Positions 42,667 to 52,898 are shown, counted from the first letter of the stretch. The stretch: 64,000 nt of DNA from Mucilaginibacter oryzae (GCF_003148845.1 NZ_QGHA01000005.1:180795-244794), one strand, 5' to 3'. Notes: a model not told the origin generated them from the sequence alone. Translations and numbers: made by a program.

Positions 42667-43273
42667 CCAGTTTTTCTTTATGCAGCACATCCATAATGGA
42701 TGGGAAGGTATTATCGATAATAGGTTCGATATGTTCTTTTTCAAACCAGCGCACATCGGTTATGCCTTCCTCTTTCTGCGGTTTTAGCTTGTCTTTAGTT
42801 TTACTTTTCATGGCAAACCAGTGCGTTTTTTTAAGCACTACTTCCCCCCGGTTAACATAAACGTGGTATGTTTTGCAAATTTTTTCGTTAAGCTCGCTCA
42901 CTTTAATACCGCACTCCTCCTCAACCTCACGCACGGCCGCTTCTTTTACACCTTCTTCTTTTTCGATCTTTCCTTTTGGCAAATCCCATTTATCATTACG
43001 GTAAATGAAAAGGTATTGGCCCTTAGTGTTCATAACAAGCCCCCCGGCGGCTTCAATTAGTGTAATGTTTTTCTTCACGGCTTTAAAATACACTTTGGCA
43101 TTGGCTGTTTTGATATAGAAAAGCTTATTGGGGTTAGCAAGGATCCAGGTATATATAATTTTAAGATCAAACATCTCTGCATCAAGCTTTTCAAAATTAT
43201 CCGCGTGTTTTGGTTCAGATTCTGTAATGAGGATAACCTTTTCGTTAATATAAATTCTGTATTTTTGAGCCAT
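42635..43273 (-). CDS. NUDIX hydrolase
   Basis: A 212-residue protein. Residues 1-75 are an N-terminal extension of unclear fold (MAQKYRIYINEKVILITESE). The NUDIX box is close to consensus: GKIEKEEGVKEAAVREVEEECGI gives the G-x5-E-x7-REUxEExGU pattern (about 113-135). It hydrolyses a nucleoside diphosphate linked to an unknown group. The start ATG 43273 shares its bases with the ATG of pyrE on the other strand (CATG). A longer frame to 43348 would lie inside pyrE and is not favoured. Confidence 0.9.
   Translation of the reverse strand: MAQKYRIYINEKVILITESEPKHADNFEKLDAEMFDLKIIYTWILANPNKLFYIKTANAKVYFKAVKKNITLIEAAGGLVMNTKGQYLFIYRNDKWDLPKGKIEKEEGVKEAAVREVEEECGIKVSELNEKICKTYHVYVNRGEVVLKKTHWFAMKSKTKDKLKPQKEEGITDVRWFEKEHIEPIIDNTFPSIMDVLHKEKLVTNKVMPLSE
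43260..43267 (+). promoter_or_regulatory. pyrE -7 element 4 bp before ATG
   Basis: TATTTTTG is an exact TAnnTTTG and is followed by AGCC-ATG. Transcription should start at or within a base or two of the start codon, giving a leaderless mRNA. It lies inside the start of the NUDIX gene. Confidence 0.6.
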
Positions 43274-43928
43274 GTTTACTAATAATGAGATCGAACAACA
43301 AGTAGCCGAATTCCTGCTGCAAATTAAAGCAATTAAATTACAACCCAATAATCCTTTTACATGGGCATCGGGCTGGAAATCTCCGATTTACTGCGATAAC
43401 CGCGTTACACTTTCTCATCCAACTATCCGCACCTATATCAGGCAGCAACTGGTTGCCGCCATACAGGATAAATTTGGCTCGGTTGGCTGCATAGCCGGCG
43501 TGGCAACCGCGGGTATACCGCAAGGTGCCCTGGTAGCGCAGGAAATGGGCCTCCCGTTTATTTACGTACGCTCAAAACCCAAGGAACACGGTACGGGCAG
43601 CATGATTGAGGGCGACGCGGCAACCACATCGGGCAAGCGCGTTGTTGTAATTGAAGATTTACTGTCAACAGGTAAAAGCAGCCTTCAGGCTGTTGAAGCG
43701 CTGCGCAATGCAGGGTATGATGTTGCAGGCCTTGCCGCTATATTCACTTATGGTTTTGATGTTGCCGACTACAACTTTAAACAGGCTAATTGCCCTTATG
43801 TAACATTATCAAACTACAACGCGCTTATTAAATACGCTTCAGAAAATCAATACATCACCGAAAAAGATGTTGACCTGTTAAAGCAATGGCGCGAAAACCC
43901 ATCGGCCTGGGGAGTGGCTTCAAACTAA
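43272..43928 (+). CDS. pyrE: Orotate phosphoribosyltransferase
   Basis: A 218-residue PyrE, joining orotate to PRPP to form OMP in pyrimidine synthesis. Signs: FTWASGWKSPIYCDNR near 29-44, RSKPKEHG with the catalytic Lys (about 97-104) and the PRPP loop VVVIEDLLSTGKSS (about 121-134). Normal length. Divergent from the NUDIX gene with overlapping start codons. Confidence 0.96.
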   Translation: MFTNNEIEQQVAEFLLQIKAIKLQPNNPFTWASGWKSPIYCDNRVTLSHPTIRTYIRQQLVAAIQDKFGSVGCIAGVATAGIPQGALVAQEMGLPFIYVRSKPKEHGTGSMIEGDAATTSGKRVVVIEDLLSTGKSSLQAVEALRNAGYDVAGLAAIFTYGFDVADYNFKQANCPYVTLSNYNALIKYASENQYITEKDVDLLKQWRENPSAWGVASN

Positions 43929-43956
43929 AGCCACTGATTGTTGTTTTGATTAGGTT

Positions 43957-43990
43957 GAAATTTGACCGCCAGCGCAGGCTATCAAATTTC
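43957..43990 (+). other. Perfect inverted repeat after pyrE
   Basis: GAAATTTGA (43957-43965) and TCAAATTTC (43982-43990) are exact inverted copies, with inner GCC/GGC pairing. No T run follows, so it is a weak terminator at best; it could be an operator of the next gene (ATG 44015). Confidence 0.5.
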
Positions 43991-44014
43991 ACGTTTATAA
44001 CCATATCTATCCAA

Positions 44015-44410
44015 ATGAATACATTTACCAGCAAGGTAAGCATCAACAAGCCGCTAAAGGCGGTTTATGATTTTTTAGCCGATTTTAATAATCACCGGCA
44101 ACTGATGCCCGATAATATTCAGGAATGGGCCTCCACTACCGATGAAGCCCGATTCAGCATCCAAAATATGGCTAAGCTGGCTTTAAAAATAAGTGAACGT
44201 GTGCCGGATGAACTGATCACCATTATTCCTGCCGAAAAGCCGCCTTTTGACCTGGAACTAAAATGGTCGTTATCTTTCGACAACGACCATACTGATGTTG
44301 TATTCACAATCGGCGCAGAACTTAGCATGATGATGAAGATGCTGGCATCAGGCCCACTTCAAAAATTAGCCGATCATGAAACGCAAAGCCTGCTTAACCT
44401 GTTAAGCTAA
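44015..44410 (+). CDS. SRPBCC-family (START-like) protein
   Basis: A 131-residue protein starting MNTFTSKVSINKPLKAVYDF, typical of SRPBCC/polyketide-cyclase-like ligand-binding folds, with a C-terminal helix PLQKLADHETQSLLNLL. No catalytic residues are predictable. ATG 44015 is preferred: the longer frame starts inside pyrE and reads through the inverted repeat. Follows pyrE by 86 bp on the same strand. Confidence 0.82.
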   Translation: MNTFTSKVSINKPLKAVYDFLADFNNHRQLMPDNIQEWASTTDEARFSIQNMAKLALKISERVPDELITIIPAEKPPFDLELKWSLSFDNDHTDVVFTIGAELSMMMKMLASGPLQKLADHETQSLLNLLS

Positions 44411-44435
44411 TATTAGATTTTTGCGCCTGTAAGGT

Positions 44436-44516
44436 TTAATATACCTTGCGTTTTTGTATATTGTAAATGCCTATTATCACATTGATGATAATTAAGCCGA
44501 TGATTAGTTCGCCCAT
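44436..44516 (-). CDS. Possible 26-residue membrane microprotein
   Basis: On the minus strand, ATG 44516 to TAA 44436 encodes MGELIIGLIIINVIIGIYNI followed by QKRKVY: one hydrophobic helix with a basic end, the form of many known bacterial microproteins. No clear ribosome site or promoter. May be chance in AT-rich DNA. Nothing else is seen between 44411 and 44765. Confidence 0.3.
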   Translation of the reverse strand: MGELIIGLIIINVIIGIYNIQKRKVY

Positions 44517-44763
44517 GACCAATGTTAATTTATATTAATATTAAATAATTGTGTTATAGTAAGTATTAGTCAAAGGTTATACCATTATGTTATAATTGGC
44601 TGAATGTATGGTATTAACGCAGGTTTAGTACTTTTAGTTTACATTAAATTATCATTTTTGTGTAATTGAATACCCATAAATAATATTGATGGGGAAAGTA
44701 CTTGCCCGTCAAAATTCCATGCCATAATATCGCCGGTATAAATCGTTAAAATGAAGATTTTAG

Positions 44764-46422
<1,659 letters not shown>

Positions 46423-46441
46423 ATAACTTGATGAAGAATGA

Positions 46442-46473
46442 GGCCCGATTATTACTGATAGTCGGGCTTTTTA
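46442..46473 (+). terminator. Terminator after ABC-F gene
   Basis: GGCCCGATTAT and ATAGTCGGGC pair with a short loop, followed by TTTTTA. Also lies at the end of the convergent small gene. Confidence 0.85.
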
Positions 46474-46488
46474 TGTTAACCGTTAAAC

Positions 46489-46665
46489 CTACGCCAAACC
46501 GAAAGCCTGGTTTTCGAGCTGATCAATAGTTGATTCATCGCTATAAAGATAAAAATGATCTTTGGTGTACGAATACTGTACATTTAAACCATGCTGAGAA
46601 ATAAAATCTTTTACAAATTTCTCGTACTGTGATTTGTTTAGTTTAAGTAATTTTCTTTTTTTCAT
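46489..46665 (-). CDS. Small hypothetical protein (58 aa)
   Basis: ATG 46665 to TAG 46489 encodes MKKRKLLKLNKSQYEKFVKD and on, a 58-residue cytoplasmic protein with alternating helix and strand (NVQYSYTKDHFYLYSDES). Convergent to the ABC-F gene, sharing the terminator. Codon use is like neighbours. No family recognised. Confidence 0.55.
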   Translation of the reverse strand: MKKRKLLKLNKSQYEKFVKDFISQHGLNVQYSYTKDHFYLYSDESTIDQLENQAFGLA

Positions 46666-46925
46666 AGCTCAAGGTGTTATTATCCGCAATATAATCACTT
46701 TTTTGTTAATAAAATAATAACAAAACGAAGATTTCGTTAAAAATACCAAAATTTCATTTTTTTGCGTATAACTACGTTATTCTTCCCGGTGAAAACACCT
46801 ATTGCTTAATCAACGATAAATTGACCTTTAATAAACAAACTTCGGTACTGTATTACTGATTTCGACCTTTTAAAACAAAATAAATTCGCATATTTGCAGC
46901 CCGGTATTTAATACCATAACAAAAC

Positions 46926-46998
46926 GACTCCGTAGCTCAGCTGGTAGAGCAAATGACTCTTAATCATTGGGTCGAGAGTTCGAATCTCTCCGGGGTCA
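46926..46998 (+). tRNA. tRNA-Lys (anticodon CTT)
   Basis: 73-nt cloverleaf: acceptor GACTCCG/CGGGGTC with one G-T pair; D stem GCTC/GAGC; anticodon stem AATGA/TCATT with loop CTCTTAA (anticodon CTT at 46959-46961); T stem GAGAG/CTCTC with TTCGAAT; discriminator A. CCA is not encoded. An integrase gene starts 178 bp downstream, so the 3' end of this tRNA is the likely attachment site. Confidence 0.97.
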
Positions 46999-47006
46999 CA
47001 GATTTT

Positions 47007-47041
47007 AAAAGCCCTTTTTTACTTTAAAAAAGGGCTTTTTT
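47007..47041 (+). terminator. tRNA-Lys terminator
   Basis: AAAAGCCCTTTTTT and AAAAAAGGGCTTTTTT form a 13-bp stem with a short ACTTT loop and T run, 9 bp after the tRNA. Confidence 0.92.
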
Positions 47042-47176
47042 AGCACTCCAGGGCCATTTTTCGGCTCTCTCCATTTCCATATCGCCTTGATAGGTCAAAG
47101 GCAGTTAAACAGGTTTTTTTGTTGAATTTGACGTAAATGTTTTACAAAATCTCGCTTTGTTAAACATTTCGTCGCA

Positions 47177-48457
47177 ATGAAAGATGGAATGGCAACCCTT
47201 AAACAAATTATTTTACCTCATCACAAAAAAGAGGACAACACGTGGAACGTAAAGATCAGACTTACCCACAAAAGGAAATCCACCTATATGGATACCAATT
47301 ATTTCGTAAGCTCAAAACAATTGGATAAATCCTTTGCATTAAAGGATACATTCATCCTCAAGAAGGTTCTTGACGAAGTAGAAGCATACCGCAATAAACT
47401 GAACGATTTTGTATCCAAGTATGACTACCTCGACGTTTGGCAACTCGCTGAAAAGCTAAACGAAATAGAAGAAACTAAATTAGGTAACATTAAGCCAGAT
47501 GACATTAATGTGATTTCTTTTGGCCGGAACAGAATAAATGAATTGCGCGAACTAAATCGGACATCAAGTGCAGGTAATATGACGACTGTGGTCAATAGCC
47601 TGGAAGATTATTTTAAATCCGATTTTGTTCCGATCACTGCTATTACCGCCAAAATGCTAACTAAGTATGAGCTCTACTTGAAAAGGCCAAGCGCTTTAAA
47701 ACGTTACAACCAGTTTAGTGAATTGGTGACTACTAATGAACCCGGATTAAGAGACAATGGCATTCACTGTCATTTCAGGGACCTGAGAATTCTTTTCAAT
47801 AACATCAAAGACCACTATAATGATGATGACCACGGCATAGTCGTTGTAAAACACTACCCATTTAAGAAATTTAAGATCAAACGCTACAAACCGCGTAGAA
47901 AAAGGAAATTGACGATCGCGCAAGTACAGGCGATACGAGATTTGGTTGCGCCAAAAGATTCAAGAATCGAACTAGCAAAAGAACTTTTTATGTTAAGCTT
48001 TTATCTCTGCGGCATGAACGCCGTTGACATTTATAAAATGCGCTCTTCGACAACGGCTCCTAAAAGGATTGATTACTCCCGATCCAAAACAGCGTCAAGA
48101 AGGACCGACGACGCATTTATAAGTATAAACCTTATCAAAGAAGCCAGGTCGATATTTATGAAATATGCAGGAGCTTTGTCAGAAAGGTATTCAGATCACA
48201 GGACTTTGGATCAGGCCATCGCATATGGCATGCGCGCCATTGGCAAAATGCTTAAAATAGCCAATTTAGAGTTTTACGATGCAAGGCATGCCTTTGCAGA
48301 TTTCGCCAGAAATAAATGTAGATTCTCAGTCGATGATAAAGCTTTAGCATTGAATCACATTGACGATGACAACTTTGTAACGGACTTATATTTGTCAAAA
48401 GATTGGTCTATCATTGATGAAATACAGGCGTCGGTCATAAGGCTGGTAAAGAATTAG
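47177..48457 (+). CDS. Tyrosine recombinase / integrase
   Basis: A 426-residue site-specific recombinase of the Bacteroidota SAM-like integrase type. N-terminal arm-binding region, SAM-like core-binding domain (about 100-210), catalytic domain from about 235. Catalytic signs: box II YDARHAFADFARNKC, late His in ALNHID, and Tyr in VTDLYLSKDW. In box I the usual Arg position reads YLCGMNAVDIYKMR, as in relatives of this subfamily. Lies just beyond tRNA-Lys, reading away from it, so it probably inserted the island there. Its stop overlaps the stop frame of the convergent gene. Confidence 0.92.
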   Translation: MKDGMATLKQIILPHHKKEDNTWNVKIRLTHKRKSTYMDTNYFVSSKQLDKSFALKDTFILKKVLDEVEAYRNKLNDFVSKYDYLDVWQLAEKLNEIEETKLGNIKPDDINVISFGRNRINELRELNRTSSAGNMTTVVNSLEDYFKSDFVPITAITAKMLTKYELYLKRPSALKRYNQFSELVTTNEPGLRDNGIHCHFRDLRILFNNIKDHYNDDDHGIVVVKHYPFKKFKIKRYKPRRKRKLTIAQVQAIRDLVAPKDSRIELAKELFMLSFYLCGMNAVDIYKMRSSTTAPKRIDYSRSKTASRRTDDAFISINLIKEARSIFMKYAGALSERYSDHRTLDQAIAYGMRAIGKMLKIANLEFYDARHAFADFARNKCRFSVDDKALALNHIDDDNFVTDLYLSKDWSIIDEIQASVIRLVKN

Positions 48458-48600
48458 GAATTTCCATTGACAGTTGGCATTATTGCAATTTTTAAGTAAT
48501 AACTTGCGGGATTAAATGTATCTACAGGGAAGGTGCCAAAGTTTAAATAGGGTATTTCATTTATTTTAGACAAAGCAAAAGTTATACTTACTGACTTTGA
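48454..48600 (-). pseudogene. Displaced 3' end of the 365-residue island gene (possible frameshift)
   Basis: In the +1 frame relative to the upstream gene, 48 codons are open and end at TAA 48454, tail to tail with the integrase stop. The sense is protein-like (KINEIPYLNFGTFPVDTFNP, then YLKIAIMPTVNGNS). There is no start codon. A one-base slip between 48567 and 48600 would add it to the upstream protein. Chance is possible. Confidence 0.4.
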
Positions 48601-49663
48601 TCATTGCTTCCTGAACATACAGGCCTGTAAAATCTGATGGATATCCGGCAGCATCCGCTTCCGGAATATTGGTGGTTTGGCTCAGATCAAGTTTGGCTTT
48701 CTTAATTTCGATAATAAAGCCGGTATTACCGATACGGGAATAGTTAGGGATCAGTGAACCGTCAAACTCGAGTTGCGTGCCGATCCCTACTTCTGTATCG
48801 ATATAAAATGTAGCCTCCCCAAACTTGAACATAGTCTTGGTATTGGGAATGACACTACCATCAAGATTTACAGGCTGCAGAACGCTCGTGGGGAATTCAA
48901 TCCCGGCAGAAAGCGTAAGCGTGGCTTTGGCTTTAGGGGTAAGCAAATCAGAGATATAATTCTCTATTCCATTGGGTGCTATCGTGTTAAAGAAAGTCGA
49001 AAGCCTCTTTCCGCTTATAGCAATGTCCGCGCTCGATATGTATAAATCAAAAATTAAATCAGGGATTACCTTGCTAATATTCGCATTCTGGCTTATTAAC
49101 GTCACCACAGATGCGGCTGTAGGAACCTGACCCGGAGGAAGGTTTAGCCCTGCGGCTGGATAACGCAAATTGACTTCATCGATGAGTTGTTGGTATTTTG
49201 ATTTATCATTTAAGGGATTAATAAATGACTTTACTGCCAGAGCAACGACTTGCTCATTAGTGACATTAAAAAGCTTAAGCCCTAACCCAAAAAAACCATC
49301 TGGAGAGAATGAAAAATTGTGTAAATCAAAAGACCTTAAGAAGGCCAGCACCACCCATTCGTATTGTACGCTAACAGGAAAGGCAGATATAGAAGGATCC
49401 CCATCATCAACCGGGTTCAGCATTAACCGTAACCCGAAAGGAAGATCGATACCTATGTTTTTGGAAACTACGTCGAGGCTATAAAAAGCCGCGTCTCCCT
49501 GATAGCTTTTAGAATATTGAAAATTTCTATAATGAATATTATCTAATAATGTGTTAAGAGGAGACTCGGCAAAATGCAAGAACTCGGGAAGATCGTCAAC
49601 CGACATATGTTCAGACAGCCTTGGGTAATACCTCCTAGTAACCGCTTTATTTAAAGTAGTCAT
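48566..49663 (-). CDS. Unknown island protein (365 aa)
   Basis: ATG 49663 gives MTTLNKAVTRRYYPRLSEHM; the longer frame to 49708 lacks support. No signal peptide. The middle and end are beta-rich (TGFIIEIKKAKLDLSQTTNI near the C-terminus), resembling a repeating all-beta scaffold. I cannot assign a family. It may be truncated or frameshifted at its 3' end. Last of three minus-strand island genes; AT-richer than the flanking core genes. Confidence 0.6.
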   Translation of the reverse strand: MTTLNKAVTRRYYPRLSEHMSVDDLPEFLHFAESPLNTLLDNIHYRNFQYSKSYQGDAAFYSLDVVSKNIGIDLPFGLRLMLNPVDDGDPSISAFPVSVQYEWVVLAFLRSFDLHNFSFSPDGFFGLGLKLFNVTNEQVVALAVKSFINPLNDKSKYQQLIDEVNLRYPAAGLNLPPGQVPTAASVVTLISQNANISKVIPDLIFDLYISSADIAISGKRLSTFFNTIAPNGIENYISDLLTPKAKATLTLSAGIEFPTSVLQPVNLDGSVIPNTKTMFKFGEATFYIDTEVGIGTQLEFDGSLIPNYSRIGNTGFIIEIKKAKLDLSQTTNIPEADAAGYPSDFTGLYVQEAMIKVSKYNFCFV

Positions 49664-49738
49664 AACTGTGTTATATGTGTTATTAATCAAACATTGAACT
49701 CCCCGCACATAGACAAATGATGCGGTATAGCCAGCATT

Positions 49739-50383
49739 TTATAATGGTATTAGTTGATCAGAATGGTAATATATTTGCGTATCCCACGAAAACAAAGGGG
49801 TTATAATTGGATGATTTAAAATATTATCTTCCGCTGTTATGAAATAGGTTTCGTTATTAAAACCAGGCAAGTTGACCTCTACCATGATTTCATTTGGCTC
49901 CCGGTAACCGTAAGTAAATTCAAGTGTTCCGTAATTGCTGATGGTCCCTGAATTCACAAAACTTCCAAGGTTAGCTAAATAGGAATATTTAACCGTATAT
50001 CGGATAGCATGTGTCGATAGATCCATATATTGTTCCGCAATAACTCTTCCCTGATTATCAACTAACCTTTTGCCCTCTTCAAGTTTTGTAGTTTTTTCAT
50101 AAAGTATCCAATCAAATAAAGTGTAATTAGCCGTTTGCTGCACCTTTGTTAAATACACACCGGAATTCCACTCTGACTGAGTTAGCAGCAATGCAGATTG
50201 AATATCTTCACCTTCGGATAAAAAATATTCCCCGTTATCAAGTTGTCCATCTTCAAACAAATCAATTTTCTTCAAAACGCCATCAACGTACAGTTCGTGA
50301 CTATAATCTCCTATTAAAAGATTAGCTTGTTGAGCTGACACTTGCAAACCCAAAGCGTTCTTATACTTTATTTCTGTTGCCAT
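49739..50383 (-). CDS. Unknown island protein (214 aa)
   Basis: A 214-residue, beta-rich, acidic protein (MATEIKYKNALGLQVSAQQA at the start; LEEGKRLVDNQGRVIAEQYM in the middle) without signal peptide or membrane segment. It lies 28 bp after the 353-residue gene and 75 bp before the 365-residue gene. If the upstream gene is a toxin, this may be a partner or immunity protein (inference only). Confidence 0.6.
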   Translation of the reverse strand: MATEIKYKNALGLQVSAQQANLLIGDYSHELYVDGVLKKIDLFEDGQLDNGEYFLSEGEDIQSALLLTQSEWNSGVYLTKVQQTANYTLFDWILYEKTTKLEEGKRLVDNQGRVIAEQYMDLSTHAIRYTVKYSYLANLGSFVNSGTISNYGTLEFTYGYREPNEIMVEVNLPGFNNETYFITAEDNILNHPIITPLFSWDTQIYYHSDQLIPL

Positions 50384-50411
50384 TGTATTATTAATATTAA
50401 AAGATTTATCA

Positions 50412-51473
50412 TCAATATTTAAATTCTAAAAGCGGTTCCAAGCCACCGGTGGCCCCGGATTTAAAAAACTTAAAATTCACATCAGCAGCTGATGGGAGTC
50501 CGGTAATATGTTGAAAACCTGGATTTTTTATTGCATCAAGAGCGTTGCCTTGCTCAGTAGGAATATACATCAGAAAATTATTACTAATTTCACTTTGTTT
50601 ACCTGCATAATTTATCGCGCTGCCTAATTTTGAGTTTAATTTTCCTTGCCCTTTTGCTTTTGCTAGAGCGTTTCCCAGTTCCCTAACAAAGGATTCAAAA
50701 TTTTCCTCATCCATAAAAATCCCAAATTCTATATCTCCAGGAACATCTAATCCGACGTAGTCGCTTGGATCCACCCCCTCCGGAAAAGGATCTGTAAGAA
50801 AGCGCTTGCGCAGTGAGGACCCTTGAATTTTCAACTCGAATTGAATAGATCTAAAATCTGCGTTATACGATTCTCCGAATTTTACCAATATATTATTTAA
50901 CTCTGTTTTGACAGCATTACAGAAATCTTCATATTTCTCAAGAGATGCGAATCCGGCTGGATAGCCCTTCAGCTTAGTCACATTGATAAAATACTTCACC
51001 TGCAATAATAACTGTTCTGATTCTATGAGCTTTCTGTTCTTATAATTAATATGTATCAGATCTGCAATTTCACTGACGGGTGTTTCTTTTTTATAAGCCA
51101 ATTCCAGGAGCTCAGTCATTATCTCCGGACTATGTCTTGGTGTTCCATTCGGGTTGGTAGATGAAAAAGTACCCAACTCATCTAACTTTTCTAAACGTTT
51201 TAACTCCGTTTCGACTTCCTTTTTATATGATTCAAACATTTCTGAAATCGGAACTGTTGCTACACCAGCAATATCATTGAGAGTCTGTCGTGCTTCTGCT
51301 CCCCTGGAATCCGTTTCAAACTCAGCTGGCCAGTTGCGTCCGAATTCGTCTATCAAGTTCTTAGCGCTCGTTTTTAACAACTTATCAGCAAGCACGCTTC
51401 CACTGGCGGACAATAGCTCAATCCAGGTAACTACAGTGACCAGTTTTTTGTACCATGGTTGATCTTTATCCAT
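50412..51473 (-). CDS. Unknown island protein with nucleotidyltransferase-like motif (353 aa)
   Basis: ATG 51473 gives MDKDQPWYKKLVTVVTWIEL; the longer frame to 51641 is antisense to the SulP remnant and is rejected. Residues 1-190 are helical with a charged middle (SYKKEVETELKRLEKLDELG). Residues 205-255 hold FELKIQGSSLRKRF (GSS at 218-220) and, after an insert, GDIEFGIFMDEENF (D247, E249), an arrangement like the GS...DhE motif of nucleotidyltransferase folds found in some polymorphic toxins. Its start touches the junction with sulP, so its own promoter seems missing. Confidence 0.6.
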   Translation of the reverse strand: MDKDQPWYKKLVTVVTWIELLSASGSVLADKLLKTSAKNLIDEFGRNWPAEFETDSRGAEARQTLNDIAGVATVPISEMFESYKKEVETELKRLEKLDELGTFSSTNPNGTPRHSPEIMTELLELAYKKETPVSEIADLIHINYKNRKLIESEQLLLQVKYFINVTKLKGYPAGFASLEKYEDFCNAVKTELNNILVKFGESYNADFRSIQFELKIQGSSLRKRFLTDPFPEGVDPSDYVGLDVPGDIEFGIFMDEENFESFVRELGNALAKAKGQGKLNSKLGSAINYAGKQSEISNNFLMYIPTEQGNALDAIKNPGFQHITGLPSAADVNFKFFKSGATGGLEPLLEFKY

Positions 51474-52062
51474 CCTAATGATCATTCTGTTCGGCGCACC
51501 GATCATTGAGCGTGTGCCGATGGCAGCATTAACCGGTGTAATGATCATGGTGGCCGTAAGCACCTTTGAATGGGTTAGCTTCCGCATCATCAATAAAATG
51601 CCCAGGCAGGACATATTTGTTGGCATTTTAGTGGCTATCATAACAATCCTCCTTCATAACCTTGCTTTAGCTGTACTTATCGGTGTTATCATCTCTGCAC
51701 TGGTATTTGCCTGGGAAAATGCCAAACGAATCCGGGCCCGTAAATACCTGGACGAAAAAGGCGTAAAGCATTACGAGATCTACGGCCCGTTGTTCTTTGC
51801 ATCCGTTACGGCGTTTAATGAAAAGGTCGATGTGCAGCATGACCCTGCCGAAGTGATCGTTGACTTTAAAGAAAGCCGTGTTGCAGATATGTCCGCGATC
51901 GAGGCTTTGAACAAATTGACTGAACGTTATGCTAAAAACAGCAAAAAGCTTCATTTGCGGCACCTCAGCGAGGATTGCCGGATGTTGCTTAAAAATGCGG
52001 ATGAGGTGATCGAGGTGAATATCATCGAAGATCCGACATATCGCGTTGCGACCAATCGGTAA
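51463..52062 (+). pseudogene. 3' remnant of SulP-family transporter (STAS end)
   Basis: From the first Met at 51478 it encodes 194 residues matching the end of SulP anion transporters: two or three last membrane helices (MIILFGAPIIERVPMAALTG; ILVAIITILLHNLALAVLIG) and the STAS domain (EVIVDFKESRVADMSAIEAL). About 330 N-terminal residues are missing; the frame closes at TGA 51460-51462. Broken by insertion or deletion at the island edge. Confidence 0.85.
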
Positions 52063-52268
52063 GACCTACGACAGGTAAGAATAAACCGTCTGTGTTGTCA
52101 GCTAACATTACTTTGGCAGGCATCGATATGCTCGATGGAAAACCATTTCAGGTCCATCAAAATGTCAGATAATAACAGGAACGATGAGTATTTGGTCGGC
52201 CTTCACAAATCTTAATAAAACAATGATTATCAGCTAATTAAATTTAAAGAAAAGTCATCTGACAAACC

Positions 52269-52637
52269 TTAGGCATACTTAACCACCTGTTGAACCAGGT
52301 CATCGATGTCGAATGGCTTCGAGATATAGTGATCCGCTTTACATTTCTTTTCGCTGCTGGTATGTAAACCGTGGGTTGCCGATACGATAATGATCGGAGT
52401 TTTGGAGGTCCGGGGTTCGCTTTTCAAAGCCTTGCAGATATCCCGGCCGTCCATTTCGCCGATCGTCACATCCAGTAAAATGATGTCCGGCGAAAACGAT
52501 TCGACCAATTCGTTAACATTTCGTCCATTATCCGCGGTAAGCACATCATAACCGGAAGAATCCAGTACCATACTGATGATCTCCAATATATCATGATCAT
52601 CGTCAATGACCAGTACTTTCTTTTTTTTGTTATACAT
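52269..52637 (-). CDS. Single-domain response regulator (CheY-like)
   Basis: A 122-residue receiver domain with no output domain. Acidic cluster IDDDHD (11-16), phosphorylation site D56 (IILLDVTIG), Ser and Lys of the switch (VSATHG; ISKPFD). It passes phosphate or binds partners. The close relative at 52899 is divergent from it; a histidine kinase gene lies at 54423. Confidence 0.92.
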   Translation of the reverse strand: MYNKKKKVLVIDDDHDILEIISMVLDSSGYDVLTADNGRNVNELVESFSPDIILLDVTIGEMDGRDICKALKSEPRTSKTPIIIVSATHGLHTSSEKKCKADHYISKPFDIDDLVQQVVKYA

Positions 52638-52864
52638 CTTCGGCTAAGCTACACAAGCTCAACTACAATAACTCCTAATAGTTTTAAATAATGGATTTAT
52701 ATAGCACAATTAACGCGTTGCCGCTCAAAGGCATTACGCAAATGTCCTGTAAATCGAATAAAGCTAATGCTGCCTTTAAGTATCCGAAAATCATGTCATC
52801 CTTCATAATTCAGGAAAAATCAAAGGATATGAAAAAAAATTACGTGAAGGCTATAGATTGGAAA

Positions 52865-52872
52865 TATTTTTG
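52865..52872 (+). promoter_or_regulatory. -7 element for the second response regulator
   Basis: TATTTTTG, exact TAnnTTTG, 26 bp before ATG 52899. Confidence 0.5.
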
Positions 52873-52898
52873 CTTTGTGGTTAAGTAAGTTGTAGCTT

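Noticed and set aside
51474-51641. N-terminal extension of the 353-residue island protein
   Set aside because: It is antisense to clear SulP coding sequence; the first Met after the junction (51473) is preferred.
46970-52300. Second copy of the tRNA-Lys 3' end as right attachment site
   Set aside because: I looked for TCTCTCCGGGGTCA-like sequence near the island edge and beyond and saw none. A computed search is needed.
52691-52888. 65-residue frame before the second response regulator
   Set aside because: It runs through the TATTTTTG promoter element and has no recognisable protein character.
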